Below are positions 1 through 8,266 of a stretch of 64,000 nt of DNA, piece after piece (the first letter of the stretch is position 1; every line of letters starts with the position of its first letter). The notes under the pieces are model-generated. The model worked only from the letters and a program-made list of their open reading frames with translations, made no database searches and was not told the origin of the DNA. Source of the stretch: Burkholderia pyrrocinia (GTDB taxonomy: Bacteria; Pseudomonadota; Gammaproteobacteria; Burkholderiales; Burkholderiaceae); contig NZ_CP011503.1 in the NCBI RefSeq assembly GCF_001028665.1, positions 3,100,001-3,164,000 on the forward strand. The letters are read 5' to 3'. The position numbers were made by a program, and so were the translations under genes.

Positions 1-142
1 ACGCGGCCGTGCTCTTGCCCTTGCCGTTGCCGGTGTGGACGATCAGCAGGCCTTTTTCATGGGTGGCGGCGGCCTGCTTCTTCTCGTGGCCGGCGCGGCG
101 GCGCTCGGCCATCCGCTGATGGGATTCGGAATCGGTCTTCAT
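1..142 (-). CDS. cobO: cob(I)yrinic acid a,c-diamide adenosyltransferase, N-terminal part
   Basis: This is the start of the corrinoid adenosyltransferase that transfers the adenosyl group of ATP to the cobalt of cob(I)yrinic acid diamide in the cytoplasm. Only the first 47 residues are present because the frame runs off the left edge. They show a charged N-terminus and the P-loop GNGKGKST at residues 38-45, which is characteristic of the CobO/BtuR family. The gene follows cobE after 34 bases and is third in the operon that starts at the riboswitch at 1486-1665. The identification rests on the P-loop and the context; the catalytic body is not visible. Confidence 0.85.
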   Translation of the reverse strand, partial: MKTDSESHQRMAERRRAGHEKKQAAATHEKGLLIVHTGNGKGKSTAA

Positions 143-176
143 CGGGAATCGTCCTGTCGAAAGCGAAACAAAAGGT

Positions 177-554
177 TCAGAGCGGGCCGGCGAGTGCGAC
201 CGTCACGCCGTCCCGGATGGATTTGGGGCCGAGCAGCCGGCCGTGCGGCGCCGCGAGTTGCGCGCACGGCTCGGCCACGCCCGCGACGCCGAAGCGCGCG
301 AGCGCCGCGTCCGACGGGCCGCTCGCGGCCAGTTCGGGACGGCTCGCGAGTTGCGCCGCGTCGAACGCGACGAGCGGCCAGCCGCGTCGCGCGCACAACG
401 TGCGCAGCGCGCGGGCACGCGCCTTGTCGGCAAGCGTCGCGACGAGCGCCGGTTCGGCGGCCGGGTAAAGCGCCAGCGCCGCGCGGATCGCGGCATCGAG
501 TTGCGCGGCCGTCACGCCCGCACGGAAACCGACGCCGAGCGCGACGCGCATCAT
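177..554 (-). CDS. cobE: CobE, CbiG C-terminal-type corrin biosynthesis protein
   Basis: A 125-residue protein that resembles a lone CbiG C-terminal domain, the family known as CobE in aerobic B12 producers. CobE is required for cobalamin synthesis in Pseudomonas, although its exact step is less well defined than the methyltransferases around it. The N-terminus (MMRVALGVGF) has the beta strand and glycine-containing turn typical of the domain. The start overlaps the cobA stop in an ATGA junction, indicating translational coupling. A second CbiG C-terminal-like domain occurs in the CobJ fusion at 21486-23210, so the window has two copies of this fold. The start could be one codon further in, at 551. 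Confidence 0.8.
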   Translation of the reverse strand: MMRVALGVGFRAGVTAAQLDAAIRAALALYPAAEPALVATLADKARARALRTLCARRGWPLVAFDAAQLASRPELAASGPSDAALARFGVAGVAEPCAQLAAPHGRLLGPKSIRDGVTVALAGPL

Positions 555-1300
555 GCACCGCCGCCGAGCGCCGCGCGTATCGCGGGATCGTCGGCCAGCG
601 CCGCGACGCGGCCGATCACGACGATCGCCGGCGAACCGATGCCGGTCGCGCCGACGCGTTCGACGACGGTGTCGAGCGTCGCGAGCACGTGCCGCTGTTC
701 GGGGCGCGTCGCGTTCTCGATCGCCGCGCACGGCGTATCGCCGGGCAGGCCGCCGTTACGCAGCGCCGCCGCGATCGCATCGAGCCGGCGGATGCCCATG
801 TAGATCACGATCGTCATGCGCGTGGCCGCCAGCGCGCGCCAGTCGGGTTCGTCGGCGCCCGCGCCGTGGCCCGTGACGAAGATCACGCCCTGCGCGTCGC
901 CGCGCTGCGTCACCGGAATGCCGAGCGCGGCCGGTGCGGCGATGCCCGCGGTGATGCCGTTCACGACCTCGACCGGAAAACCGGCCGCGCCGAGCGCGGC
1001 CAGTTCCTCGCCGCCGCGGCCGAACACGAACGGATCGCCGCCCTTGAGCCTCGCGACGCTGCGGCCGGCGCGCAGGTGCGCGAGCATCGCGGCGACGATC
1101 GCTTCCTGCGGCGTCGACGCATGACCGCCGCGCTTGCCGACATGCTCGATGTGCGCGTCGGCGCGCGCATGTCGCAGCACGTCGGGGTTCACGAGATCGT
1201 CGACGAGCAGCACGTCCGCCGCGCCGATCGCGCGCACGGCCCGGAGCGTCAACAGGTCGGCGGCGCCGGGACCGGCGCCGATGAGCCACGCGCGGCTCAT
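551..1300 (-). CDS. cobA: uroporphyrinogen-III C-methyltransferase (SUMT)
   Basis: This enzyme uses two S-adenosylmethionines to methylate uroporphyrinogen III at C2 and C7, giving precorrin-2, the entry point to siroheme and cobalamin. The 249-residue protein has the family landmarks: the N-terminal GAGPG loop (about residues 8-12), the GGDPFVFGRGGEE SAM-binding motif near residue 90, and a C-terminal VIGRV strand. There is no CysG-type dehydrogenase/ferrochelatase domain, so it is the stand-alone form. I chose the ATG at 1300 because the family starts just before the GAGPG loop; the frame stays open further upstream towards 1435. It is the first gene after the riboswitch at 1486-1665 and overlaps cobE by four bases. 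Confidence 0.92.
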   Translation of the reverse strand: MSRAWLIGAGPGAADLLTLRAVRAIGAADVLLVDDLVNPDVLRHARADAHIEHVGKRGGHASTPQEAIVAAMLAHLRAGRSVARLKGGDPFVFGRGGEELAALGAAGFPVEVVNGITAGIAAPAALGIPVTQRGDAQGVIFVTGHGAGADEPDWRALAATRMTIVIYMGIRRLDAIAAALRNGGLPGDTPCAAIENATRPEQRHVLATLDTVVERVGATGIGSPAIVVIGRVAALADDPAIRAALGGGA

Positions 1301-1485
1301 CGCGCGCGGCACGGCGCGCACCGTGTCGAGACAGTGGAAAGGGGAAGGCGGGCGGCACATCGGCGGCCGGCGGACAGGCAACGCATAACGGATCGGGCGA
1401 AGCCCGCGCGAACGCGGGCGGAATGCGCACCCCATCCGTCCCCCGCGGACCGGGCGTTCGGCGAGCGTCGGGCTCGCCCCTTGCG

Positions 1486-1665
1486 TCGGCCGGTATCCGG
1501 GCTGGCCGCTTGCCAGGCCGCAGCCTTCCCGCCCGGCTGAAGGGCAGTGGCATCGTGGGCGGCATGGGCGCGTGCGCGGGGAAGCGCGTCGCGCGGGCGG
1601 CGTACCGTTGCGGGGACAGCACAGGCCGGGCGGTGGTCCGCCTCCTGTTTCCCGTTTAACTGCAT
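1486..1665 (-). promoter_or_regulatory. cobalamin riboswitch upstream of cobA-cobE-cobO
   Basis: Read on the minus strand, this leader carries the ordered elements of an adenosylcobalamin riboswitch: AAACGGGAAACAGG near the 5' end (about 1640-1660), the B12 box GCTGTCCCCGCAACGGTA (1603-1620), CACTGCCC, GGGAAGG, and a closing CCCGGATACCGGCC (1488-1501). The B12 box differs from the usual GCTGCCCCCGCAAC by one C-to-T change. About 185 bases separate the aptamer from the cobA start, enough for an expression platform. By analogy with characterised cobalamin riboswitches, high B12 should lower expression of the downstream genes. Confidence 0.9.
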
Positions 1666-1878
1666 GCGCGGAATGCGCATGCGAGCACCGAACGCGGCGC
1701 TACGATAGCACAGCGATCCGCCCGCGCGAACCCGCTTCGCCGATGCCGGAAGCGGCCTCCGGCGTGGCGCGGCGGCCATGCAAGACGCCGTTCGGCCGCC
1801 CGAGCCGCCTTGACGCTCCCGCCCGCTCCACCTACACTCGCACGCGTTTTGGTGCTCGCGCGTGCCCTCCGGCGCGCG
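1666..1878. other. divergent promoter region between two cobalamin riboswitches
   Basis: No gene is supported in these 213 bases. They lie between two riboswitches pointing away from each other, so they must hold the promoters for both leaders. I see no clear sigma-70 hexamer pair on either strand. The sequence is less GC-biased around 1680-1720, where a GCGCATGC-like inverted repeat lies just outside the first riboswitch. Confidence 0.5.
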
Positions 1879-2080
1879 CAGTTAAACGGGAAACAGGGAG
1901 CCTGCCTGCGTCGCAGTCGAGCCAACCTGTGCTGCCCCCGCAACGGTAAGCGAACGCATCGTGCCCGCCGCGATGCAGCGCCGCTTCGCCGCATGCCGCG
2001 CGCATGCGGACGACCGCCACTGGATGCCCTGCGCATCCGGGAAGGCGAAGCGGCGTGTTCGCCAGCCCGGATACCGGCCT
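1879..2080 (+). promoter_or_regulatory. cobalamin riboswitch upstream of the cobalt transporter operon
   Basis: The leader contains AGTTAAACGGGAAACAGG (from 1880), the B12 box GCTGCCCCCGCAACGGTAAG (1931-1950), and the closing AGCCCGGATACCGGCC ending near 2080. The first and last blocks are almost identical to those of the divergent riboswitch at 1486-1665, which suggests the two arose by duplication. It lies about 205 bases upstream of the NiCoT permease start, so cobalt uptake and chelation are probably under direct B12 feedback. Confidence 0.9.
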
Positions 2081-2095
2081 AAACGTTGGGGTTCA

Positions 2096-2218
2096 GCGCC
2101 GCGGGGAGGCGGCGCATCGTCCACGGCACGCAGCGTGCCCGGCACCCGAGCGTTTCCCGATTCCCGTCGTCCGACCGCCTGCGCGAGCGCGCATGATCCG
2201 GCCCGATGAAGGGCCGGA
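2096..2218 (+). promoter_or_regulatory. hairpins between riboswitch and transporter, probable expression platform
   Basis: Two strong hairpins sit in the leader after the aptamer. The first is GCGCCGC / GCGGCGC (2096-2115), with the GGGGAG of its loop resembling a ribosome-binding sequence. The second is TCCGGCCC / GGGCCGGA with a six-base loop (2197-2218). Neither is followed by a T-run, so a classical intrinsic terminator is not supported. They may control translation or Rho access; that is inference from position. Confidence 0.4.
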
Positions 2219-2285
2219 CCGCGCGGGGCCGCGCAGCGATGGCCGTGTTGGCATTCTTCATGTCGACCGTTCGCAAGGGAGCACC

Positions 2286-3344
2286 ATGCTCGACTCGCTT
2301 TCCCGCCTGTTCAACGACAGCCCGTCCGGGCTGCGCGGCAAGATCGTCGCGATCTATTCGTTGTTGATCGCGTTCAACGTCGGCGCGTGGATCTGGGCGT
2401 TCATCGCGTTCCACGGCCAGCCCGTGCTGCTCGGCACCGCGCTGCTCGCGTACGTGTTCGGGCTGCGCCATGCGGTCGACGCCGACCACATCGCGGCCAT
2501 CGACAACGTCACGCGCAAGCTGATGCAGGAGGGCCGCAGCCCGCTCGGCGCCGGCCTGTTCTTCTCGCTCGGCCACTCGACGGTCGTGATCGTGATGTCG
2601 GTCGTGGTCGCGCTCACGGCCGCGTCGCTCGCGCGCTTCGAGAGCATGAAAGCGTGGGGCGGCGTGATCAGCACGAGCGTGTCGGCGTTCTTCCTGCTGG
2701 TGCTCGCGATCGCGAACCTGCTGATCCTGATTTCCGTCTACCGGACGTTTCGCGCCGCGCGGCGCGGCGAGCCGATCGTCGACGCCGATCTCGACCTGCT
2801 GCTGAACCAGCGCGGCGTGCTCGCGCGCCTGTTCCGTCCGTTGTTCCGGCTCGTGTCGCGCAGCTGGCACCTGTATCCGGTCGGGTTCCTGTTCGGCTTC
2901 GGCTTCGATACGGCGACCGAGATCGCGCTGTTCGGCATCTCGGCGGCGCAGGTGCAGGGCGGCCTGTCGTTCTGGTCCGTGATGGCGCTGCCGATGCTGT
3001 TCACCGCCGGCATGACGCTGGTCGACACGACCGACGGCATCCTGATGATGGGCGCGTATCGCTGGGCGTACGTGCGGCCGATCCGCAAGATCTACTACAA
3101 CATGACGATCACCTTCGTGTCGGTGCTGGTCGCCGCGCTGATCGGCGGCATCGAGGTGCTCGCGCTGCTCGCGGACAAGCTGTCGCTGCAGGGCCCGGTG
3201 TGGGACTTCGCGTCGATGGTGGCGTCGCACTTCGGCATGCTCGGCTATGTCGTGATCGGCCTGTTCCTCGCATGCTGGCTCGTGTCGGCCCTGATCTACC
3301 GGTTAAAGCGCTACGACGAGATCGACGTGACGATCTCTGCCTGA
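2286..3344 (+). CDS. NiCoT-family nickel/cobalt permease (HoxN/NixA type)
   Basis: A 352-residue inner-membrane permease of the NiCoT family. The signature HAVDADH at residues 62-68 (the HX4DH metal-selectivity motif in transmembrane segment 2) is intact, followed by LGHSTVV and FGFDTATE, the other two conserved blocks. About eight hydrophobic segments can be seen. The ATG is preceded by AGGGAG at a suitable distance; a longer in-frame extension covers the riboswitch leader and is not credible. The riboswitch upstream and cobW/cobN downstream make cobalt the likely physiological substrate, supplied for insertion into the corrin ring. Specificity for cobalt over nickel cannot be read from sequence. 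Confidence 0.9.
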   Translation: MLDSLSRLFNDSPSGLRGKIVAIYSLLIAFNVGAWIWAFIAFHGQPVLLGTALLAYVFGLRHAVDADHIAAIDNVTRKLMQEGRSPLGAGLFFSLGHSTVVIVMSVVVALTAASLARFESMKAWGGVISTSVSAFFLLVLAIANLLILISVYRTFRAARRGEPIVDADLDLLLNQRGVLARLFRPLFRLVSRSWHLYPVGFLFGFGFDTATEIALFGISAAQVQGGLSFWSVMALPMLFTAGMTLVDTTDGILMMGAYRWAYVRPIRKIYYNMTITFVSVLVAALIGGIEVLALLADKLSLQGPVWDFASMVASHFGMLGYVVIGLFLACWLVSALIYRLKRYDEIDVTISA

Positions 3345-3370
3345 CTCCCCCTTACGAACCTGGATATTCC

Positions 3371-4450
3371 ATGACCCTACGCAAGCTGCCCGTCACGATC
3401 GTCACGGGCTTTCTCGGCAGCGGCAAGACGACGCTGATGCGCCACATCCTGCAGCACGCCGAAGGCCGCCGCATCGCGGTGATCGTCAACGAATTCGGCG
3501 AGCTCGGCATCGACGGCGAAATCCTCAAGGGCTGCGGCATCGGCTGCGACGACGCGCAGGACGAAGCGGCGGGCCAGCTTTACGAACTCGCGAACGGCTG
3601 CCTGTGCTGCACCGTGCAGGAAGAGTTCTATCCGGTGATGGAAGCGCTCGTCGAGCGCCGTGCGGACATCGACCACGTGCTGATCGAGACATCGGGGCTC
3701 GCGCTGCCGAAGCCGCTCGTGCAGGCGTTCAACTGGCCGACGATCCGTAACAGCTTCACGGTCGACGCGGTCGTGACCGTCGTCGACGGGCCGGCCGCCG
3801 CGAGCGGCCAGTTCGCGGAAAACCCGCAGGCCGTCGACGCGCAGCGCCGTGCCGACCCGAACCTCGACCACGAATCGCCGCTGCACGAACTGTTCGCCGA
3901 CCAACTGTCGTCCGCCGATCTCGTGATCGTGAACAAGGCCGATCTCGTCGGCGACGCGCAGTTCGCGCAGATCGAAACCGCGATCCGCGACGAGATCCCG
4001 CCGCAGGTGAAGATCGTGCGTGCGACGCGCGGCGAGCTCGACCTCGCAATGCTGCTCGGCCTCGAATCGGCGTCGGAGGAAACGATCCACCTGCGCCACG
4101 ACCATCACGGCTCGGCCGACGACGGCGATCACGACCACCATCACGACGACTTCGACTCGGTGGTCGTGTCGGGCGACGCGGGCTCGCGCGAAGCGACGAT
4201 CGCCGCGCTGCAGCGTGTCGTCGAAGCGCACACGATCTACCGCGCGAAAGGCTTCGCCGCGCTGCCCGGCGCGCCGATGCGGCTCGTGATCCAGGGCGTC
4301 GGCCGCCGCTTCGACAGCTACTTCGACCGTCGCTGGCAGGACGGCGAAACGCGCGCGAGCCGCTTCGTGCTGATCGGCGAGGATCTCGACGCGGCCGCGC
4401 TGCAACGCGCGTTCGACGCCGCGTGCGCGGCCGAGCCGCAACAGGCGTAA
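3371..4450 (+). CDS. cobW: CobW, COG0523 metal-handling GTPase
   Basis: A 359-residue G3E-family GTPase. It has Walker A GFLGSGKT (residues 13-20), the metal-binding CLCC (77-80), an ETSG switch (107-110) and the guanine-specificity motif NKAD (188-191). A histidine/aspartate-rich loop at about 240-258 is typical of COG0523 metallochaperones. CobW is associated with cobalt delivery for B12 synthesis, and its place between the cobalt permease and cobN fits delivery of Co2+ to the cobaltochelatase. It starts 26 bases after the permease stop and ends 6 bases before cobN. The Shine-Dalgarno sequence is weak, consistent with translation as part of the operon. Confidence 0.93.
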   Translation: MTLRKLPVTIVTGFLGSGKTTLMRHILQHAEGRRIAVIVNEFGELGIDGEILKGCGIGCDDAQDEAAGQLYELANGCLCCTVQEEFYPVMEALVERRADIDHVLIETSGLALPKPLVQAFNWPTIRNSFTVDAVVTVVDGPAAASGQFAENPQAVDAQRRADPNLDHESPLHELFADQLSSADLVIVNKADLVGDAQFAQIETAIRDEIPPQVKIVRATRGELDLAMLLGLESASEETIHLRHDHHGSADDGDHDHHHDDFDSVVVSGDAGSREATIAALQRVVEAHTIYRAKGFAALPGAPMRLVIQGVGRRFDSYFDRRWQDGETRASRFVLIGEDLDAAALQRAFDAACAAEPQQA

Positions 4451-4456
4451 CGCACG

Positions 4457-7400
4457 ATGCATCTGCTGCGCACCACGCCGGGCGGCTTCGTCGACGATAC
4501 GCAGGGCGTCGTCCGGATCGACCAGCAACCGGCCGACATCGTGATCCTGAGTTCGGCCGACACGACGCTGTCGCTGCTCGCGAGCGTCGTGCCGAAACTG
4601 CCGGCCGGCTTCCCGAGCGTGCGGCTCGCGAACGTCACGTTCCTGCGGCAGCCGGCGTCCGTCGATTTCTATGTCGACGACGTGCTGCGCCACGCGAAGA
4701 CGGTCGTGATCGATCATCTCGGCGGCGAAGCGTACTGGCCGTACGGGATCGAGCAGGCCGTGTCGCTCGCGTCGAAGCGCGGGCAGCAGCTCGCGATGTT
4801 CTCGGGCGACCTGCAGGAAGACCCGAACCTCGTCGCGAAAAGCACGGTCGCGCCCGAGCTGTGCCGGCTGTGGTGGCGCTACCTGCGCGAAGGCGGCGTG
4901 CACAACGCCGAGGCACTGCTGCGCAGCATCGCCTTCCATACGCTCGGCTTCGGCGACGAACCCGAGCTGCCGCGCCCGCTGCCGGCCGCCGCGCTGTATC
5001 ACCCGGCGCGCGACCGCGCGAGCGTCGACGACTGGCGGCCGCGCTGGACGCCGGGCGCGCCGGTCGTCGCGATCCTGTTCTATCGCGCGCACTGGCAGGC
5101 CGCGAACACGGCCGTGTTCGACGCGCTGGCCGACGCGCTCGTTCAGGAAGGACTGAATCCGCTGCCGATCGCGGTGACGTCGCTGAAGGACGTGGTGAGC
5201 CGCGAGGTCATCACGCAGCTCTGCGACACGCACGGCGTCGCGCTCGTGCTGAACACGACCGCGTTCGCGGCCGGCGCGATCGATGCCGCCGAGCCGGACG
5301 TGCTCGCCGGCGACGCACCGGTGCTGCAGGTGATCCTGTCCGGCGGCAATCGCGACGCGTGGGTGGCCGACAACCAGGGCCTGCATGCGCGCGACATCGC
5401 GATGCACATCGCGCTGCCCGAGGTCGACGGGCGCATCGTCACGCGCGCGGTGAGCTTCAAGGGGCTTGCGTATCGCTGCCCGCATACCGAGGTCGACGTC
5501 GTGCGCTACCAGCCGGACGCCGAACGGATCGCGTTCGTCGCGGCGCTCGCGCGCGGCTGGTGCCGGCTGCGCACGCTCGACAACGCGAGCAAGCGCATCG
5601 CGCTGATCCTCGCGAACTATCCGCAAAGCGAAGGGCGGATCGGCAACGGCGTCGGGCTCGACACGCCGGCGTCCGCGCTGCGCGTGCTCGCGGCGCTGCG
5701 CGACGCGGGTTACGCGCTGGCCGACCTGCCGCCCGGCGGCGACGCGCTGATCGCGCGGCTCACCGAAGGCGTGACCAACGACGCGGCCGTGCATGCGCTG
5801 CGCCCGGCGTTCCAGAGTTTCGCGCTGGCCGATTACGTCGCGCATTTCGCGCGGCTGCCGGCGGCCGTGCGCGATGCGCTGAACGAACGCTGGGGCCCGC
5901 CCGAAGCCGACCCGACGCTGCGCCACGGGCGTTTCACGATCGCGGGCTGGCGCGCGGGCAACGTGTTCGTCGGGATCCAGCCGTCGCGCTCGCGCGACGA
6001 GAACGACTACGCGAGCTACCACGACGCGGATCTCGTGCCGCCGCATGCGTATCTCGCGTTCTATTTCTGGCTGCGCGATGCGTATCGCATCGACGCGGTG
6101 ATCCATCTCGGCAAGCACGGCAACCTCGAATGGCTGCCGGGCAAGAGCGTCGCATTGTCCGACGCGTGCTGGCCCGACCTGACGCTCGGGCCGCTGCCGC
6201 ACCTGTATCCGTTCATCGTCAACGATCCGGGCGAGGGCAGCCAGGCGAAGCGGCGCGCGCAGGCGGTGATCGTCGATCACCTGATGCCGCCGCTCACGCG
6301 CGCGGAAAACTACGGCCCGCTGCAGGATCTCGAGCGGCAGGTCGACGAATACTACGAAGCGCTGATGGTCGATGCGCGGCGCGCGAAGCTGCTGAGGAAG
6401 ACGATCCTCGCGACGATCGCCGAACACCGGCTGCACGACGAACTGAGCGTATCGCCGCCGCGCGACGCGGGCGACGAGGATGCGCTGCTGACGCGCGTCG
6501 ACGCATGGCTGTGCGAATTGAAGGAAGCGCAGATTCGCGACGGGCTGCATGTGTTCGGCGTGTCGCCGGCCGATCGTCAGCGGCGCGACACGCTGCTCGC
6601 GCTCGCGCGCTTTCCGGTCGGCGACGGCAAGGGTGCGCGCGCGGGGCTGATCGGCGCGCTGGCGCGCGACCTGATGCTCGGCGACGATTTCGATCCGCTG
6701 TCGGCCGACTGGGCCGCGCCGTGGGCCGGCCCGCGGCCGGCGATCCTGCAGGCGCTCGACGCGTCGCCGTGGCGTCATGCGGGCGATACGCGCGAGCGGC
6801 TCGAACGGCTCGCGCAGCAATGGCTCGACGGGCTGTGCGCAGCCGTCGGCGGCAACCCCGGCACCGACGCGACGCCGCCCGGCGAATGGCCGCATACGCT
6901 CGCGGTGATCGAACGCGTCCGCTCGACGCTGATGCCCGCGCTCGACGCATGCGGCTGCGAGGAAATGCGCCAGCTGCTGCGCGGTCTCGACGGCCGTTTC
7001 GTACCGCCGGGGCCGAGCGGCTCGCCGTCGCGCGGCCGCCCCGACGTGCTGCCGACCGGCCGCAACTTCTACTCGGTCGACACGCGCGCGGTGCCGACGC
7101 AGGCCGCGTGGTCGCTTGGCCTGAAATCCGCGCAGCAACTGATCGAGCGGCATCTGCAGGATCACGGCGACTATCCGCGCGCGATCGGCCTGTCCGTGTG
7201 GGGCACGGCGACGATGCGCACGGGCGGCGACGACATCGCGCAGGCATTCGCGCTGCTCGGCGTGCGACCGAAATGGGCGCACGGCAGCCATCGCGTGACC
7301 GACTTCGAGATCCTGCCGATCGAGATCTTCGACCGGCCGCGCATCGACGTGACGCTGCGCGTCTCGGGTTTCTTCCGCGACGCGTTCCCGAACCTGATGC

Positions 7401-8266
7401 ACCTGTTCGACGCGGCCGTGCAGGCCGTCGCCGCACTCGACGAACCGGAGGAACTGAACCCGGTCCGCGCACGCATCGAGCGCGAACGCACGAAATGGAT
7501 CGCGCAGGGCGTGGCGCCCGACGAAGCACGGCGCCGCGCCGGCTGGCGCGTGTTCGGCGCGCGGCCGGGCAGCTACGGCGCGGGCTTGCAGGACCTGATC
7601 GACCAGCGCCGCTGGCAGAGCGACGCCGATCTCGCCGATGCGTACCGCCAGTGGGGCGGCCATGCGTACGCGCAGAACAGCGCGGGCGATGCCGCACCCG
7701 ACGTGTTCGGCGAGCGGCTGGCGACGATCGACGTCGTCGTGCAGAACCAGGACAGCCGCGAGCACGACATCCTCGATTCGAACGACTACTACCAGTTCCA
7801 GGGCGGGATGACGGCGGCCGTACGGCACCTGTCCGGGCAGCAGCCGAGCATCTATCACGGCGACCATGCGAACCCGGCCGCGCCGAAGATGCGTACGTTG
7901 CGCGAGGAGATCGCGCGCGTGATCCGCTCGCGCGTCGTCAACCCGAAATGGCTCGACGGCGTGAAGCGCCACGGCTACAAGGGCGCGGCCGAGATGGCCG
8001 CGACCGTCGACTACCTGTACGGCTATGACGCGACCGCGCGCGTGCTGTCCGATCACCAGTACGCGCTCGTCGCCGACGCCTACCTGTTCGACGACGACAC
8101 GCGCGCGTTCCTCGAACGCCACAACCCGAAGGCGCTGCACGGCATCTGCGAGCGCTTCGTCGAGGCGATGCAGCGCGGCCTGTGGCAGCAGCCGGGCGAC
8201 TATCGCGAACGGATCGAAGCGGTCTGGCTCGCGAGCGAACAACTCCAGGAAGGGGGACGGCGATGA
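4457..8266 (+). CDS. cobN: cobaltochelatase large subunit
   Basis: A 1269-residue subunit of the ATP-dependent aerobic cobaltochelatase, which inserts Co2+ into hydrogenobyrinic acid a,c-diamide. Length and sequence match CobN / BchH-type large subunits, including the conserved GKHGNLEWLPGK block near residues 553-564 and the C-terminal chelatase region around the HDILDSNDYYQFQGG segment (about residues 1103-1117). It follows cobW after 6 bases. Its stop overlaps the start of the AAA ATPase in an ATGA junction, so the two are probably translated together. Long open frames antisense to this gene are by-products of codon bias. Confidence 0.95.
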   Translation: MHLLRTTPGGFVDDTQGVVRIDQQPADIVILSSADTTLSLLASVVPKLPAGFPSVRLANVTFLRQPASVDFYVDDVLRHAKTVVIDHLGGEAYWPYGIEQAVSLASKRGQQLAMFSGDLQEDPNLVAKSTVAPELCRLWWRYLREGGVHNAEALLRSIAFHTLGFGDEPELPRPLPAAALYHPARDRASVDDWRPRWTPGAPVVAILFYRAHWQAANTAVFDALADALVQEGLNPLPIAVTSLKDVVSREVITQLCDTHGVALVLNTTAFAAGAIDAAEPDVLAGDAPVLQVILSGGNRDAWVADNQGLHARDIAMHIALPEVDGRIVTRAVSFKGLAYRCPHTEVDVVRYQPDAERIAFVAALARGWCRLRTLDNASKRIALILANYPQSEGRIGNGVGLDTPASALRVLAALRDAGYALADLPPGGDALIARLTEGVTNDAAVHALRPAFQSFALADYVAHFARLPAAVRDALNERWGPPEADPTLRHGRFTIAGWRAGNVFVGIQPSRSRDENDYASYHDADLVPPHAYLAFYFWLRDAYRIDAVIHLGKHGNLEWLPGKSVALSDACWPDLTLGPLPHLYPFIVNDPGEGSQAKRRAQAVIVDHLMPPLTRAENYGPLQDLERQVDEYYEALMVDARRAKLLRKTILATIAEHRLHDELSVSPPRDAGDEDALLTRVDAWLCELKEAQIRDGLHVFGVSPADRQRRDTLLALARFPVGDGKGARAGLIGALARDLMLGDDFDPLSADWAAPWAGPRPAILQALDASPWRHAGDTRERLERLAQQWLDGLCAAVGGNPGTDATPPGEWPHTLAVIERVRSTLMPALDACGCEEMRQLLRGLDGRFVPPGPSGSPSRGRPDVLPTGRNFYSVDTRAVPTQAAWSLGLKSAQQLIERHLQDHGDYPRAIGLSVWGTATMRTGGDDIAQAFALLGVRPKWAHGSHRVTDFEILPIEIFDRPRIDVTLRVSGFFRDAFPNLMHLFDAAVQAVAALDEPEELNPVRARIERERTKWIAQGVAPDEARRRAGWRVFGARPGSYGAGLQDLIDQRRWQSDADLADAYRQWGGHAYAQNSAGDAAPDVFGERLATIDVVVQNQDSREHDILDSNDYYQFQGGMTAAVRHLSGQQPSIYHGDHANPAAPKMRTLREEIARVIRSRVVNPKWLDGVKRHGYKGAAEMAATVDYLYGYDATARVLSDHQYALVADAYLFDDDTRAFLERHNPKALHGICERFVEAMQRGLWQQPGDYRERIEAVWLASEQLQEGGRR

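Noticed and set aside
35..1540. 501-codon plus-strand frame across cobO, cobE and cobA
   Set aside because: Antisense to three well-supported genes and composed of Arg-rich low-complexity residues.
4423..8028. 1201-codon plus-strand frame overlapping cobN in another frame
   Set aside because: Arg/Ala-rich shadow of cobN without recognisable domains.
3377..8242. Very long open frame of about 1620 codons antisense to cobW and cobN
   Set aside because: Its translation is Arg/His/Glu-rich low-complexity sequence with no domain. It is the expected shadow of high-GC codon bias; cobN is clearly the real gene.
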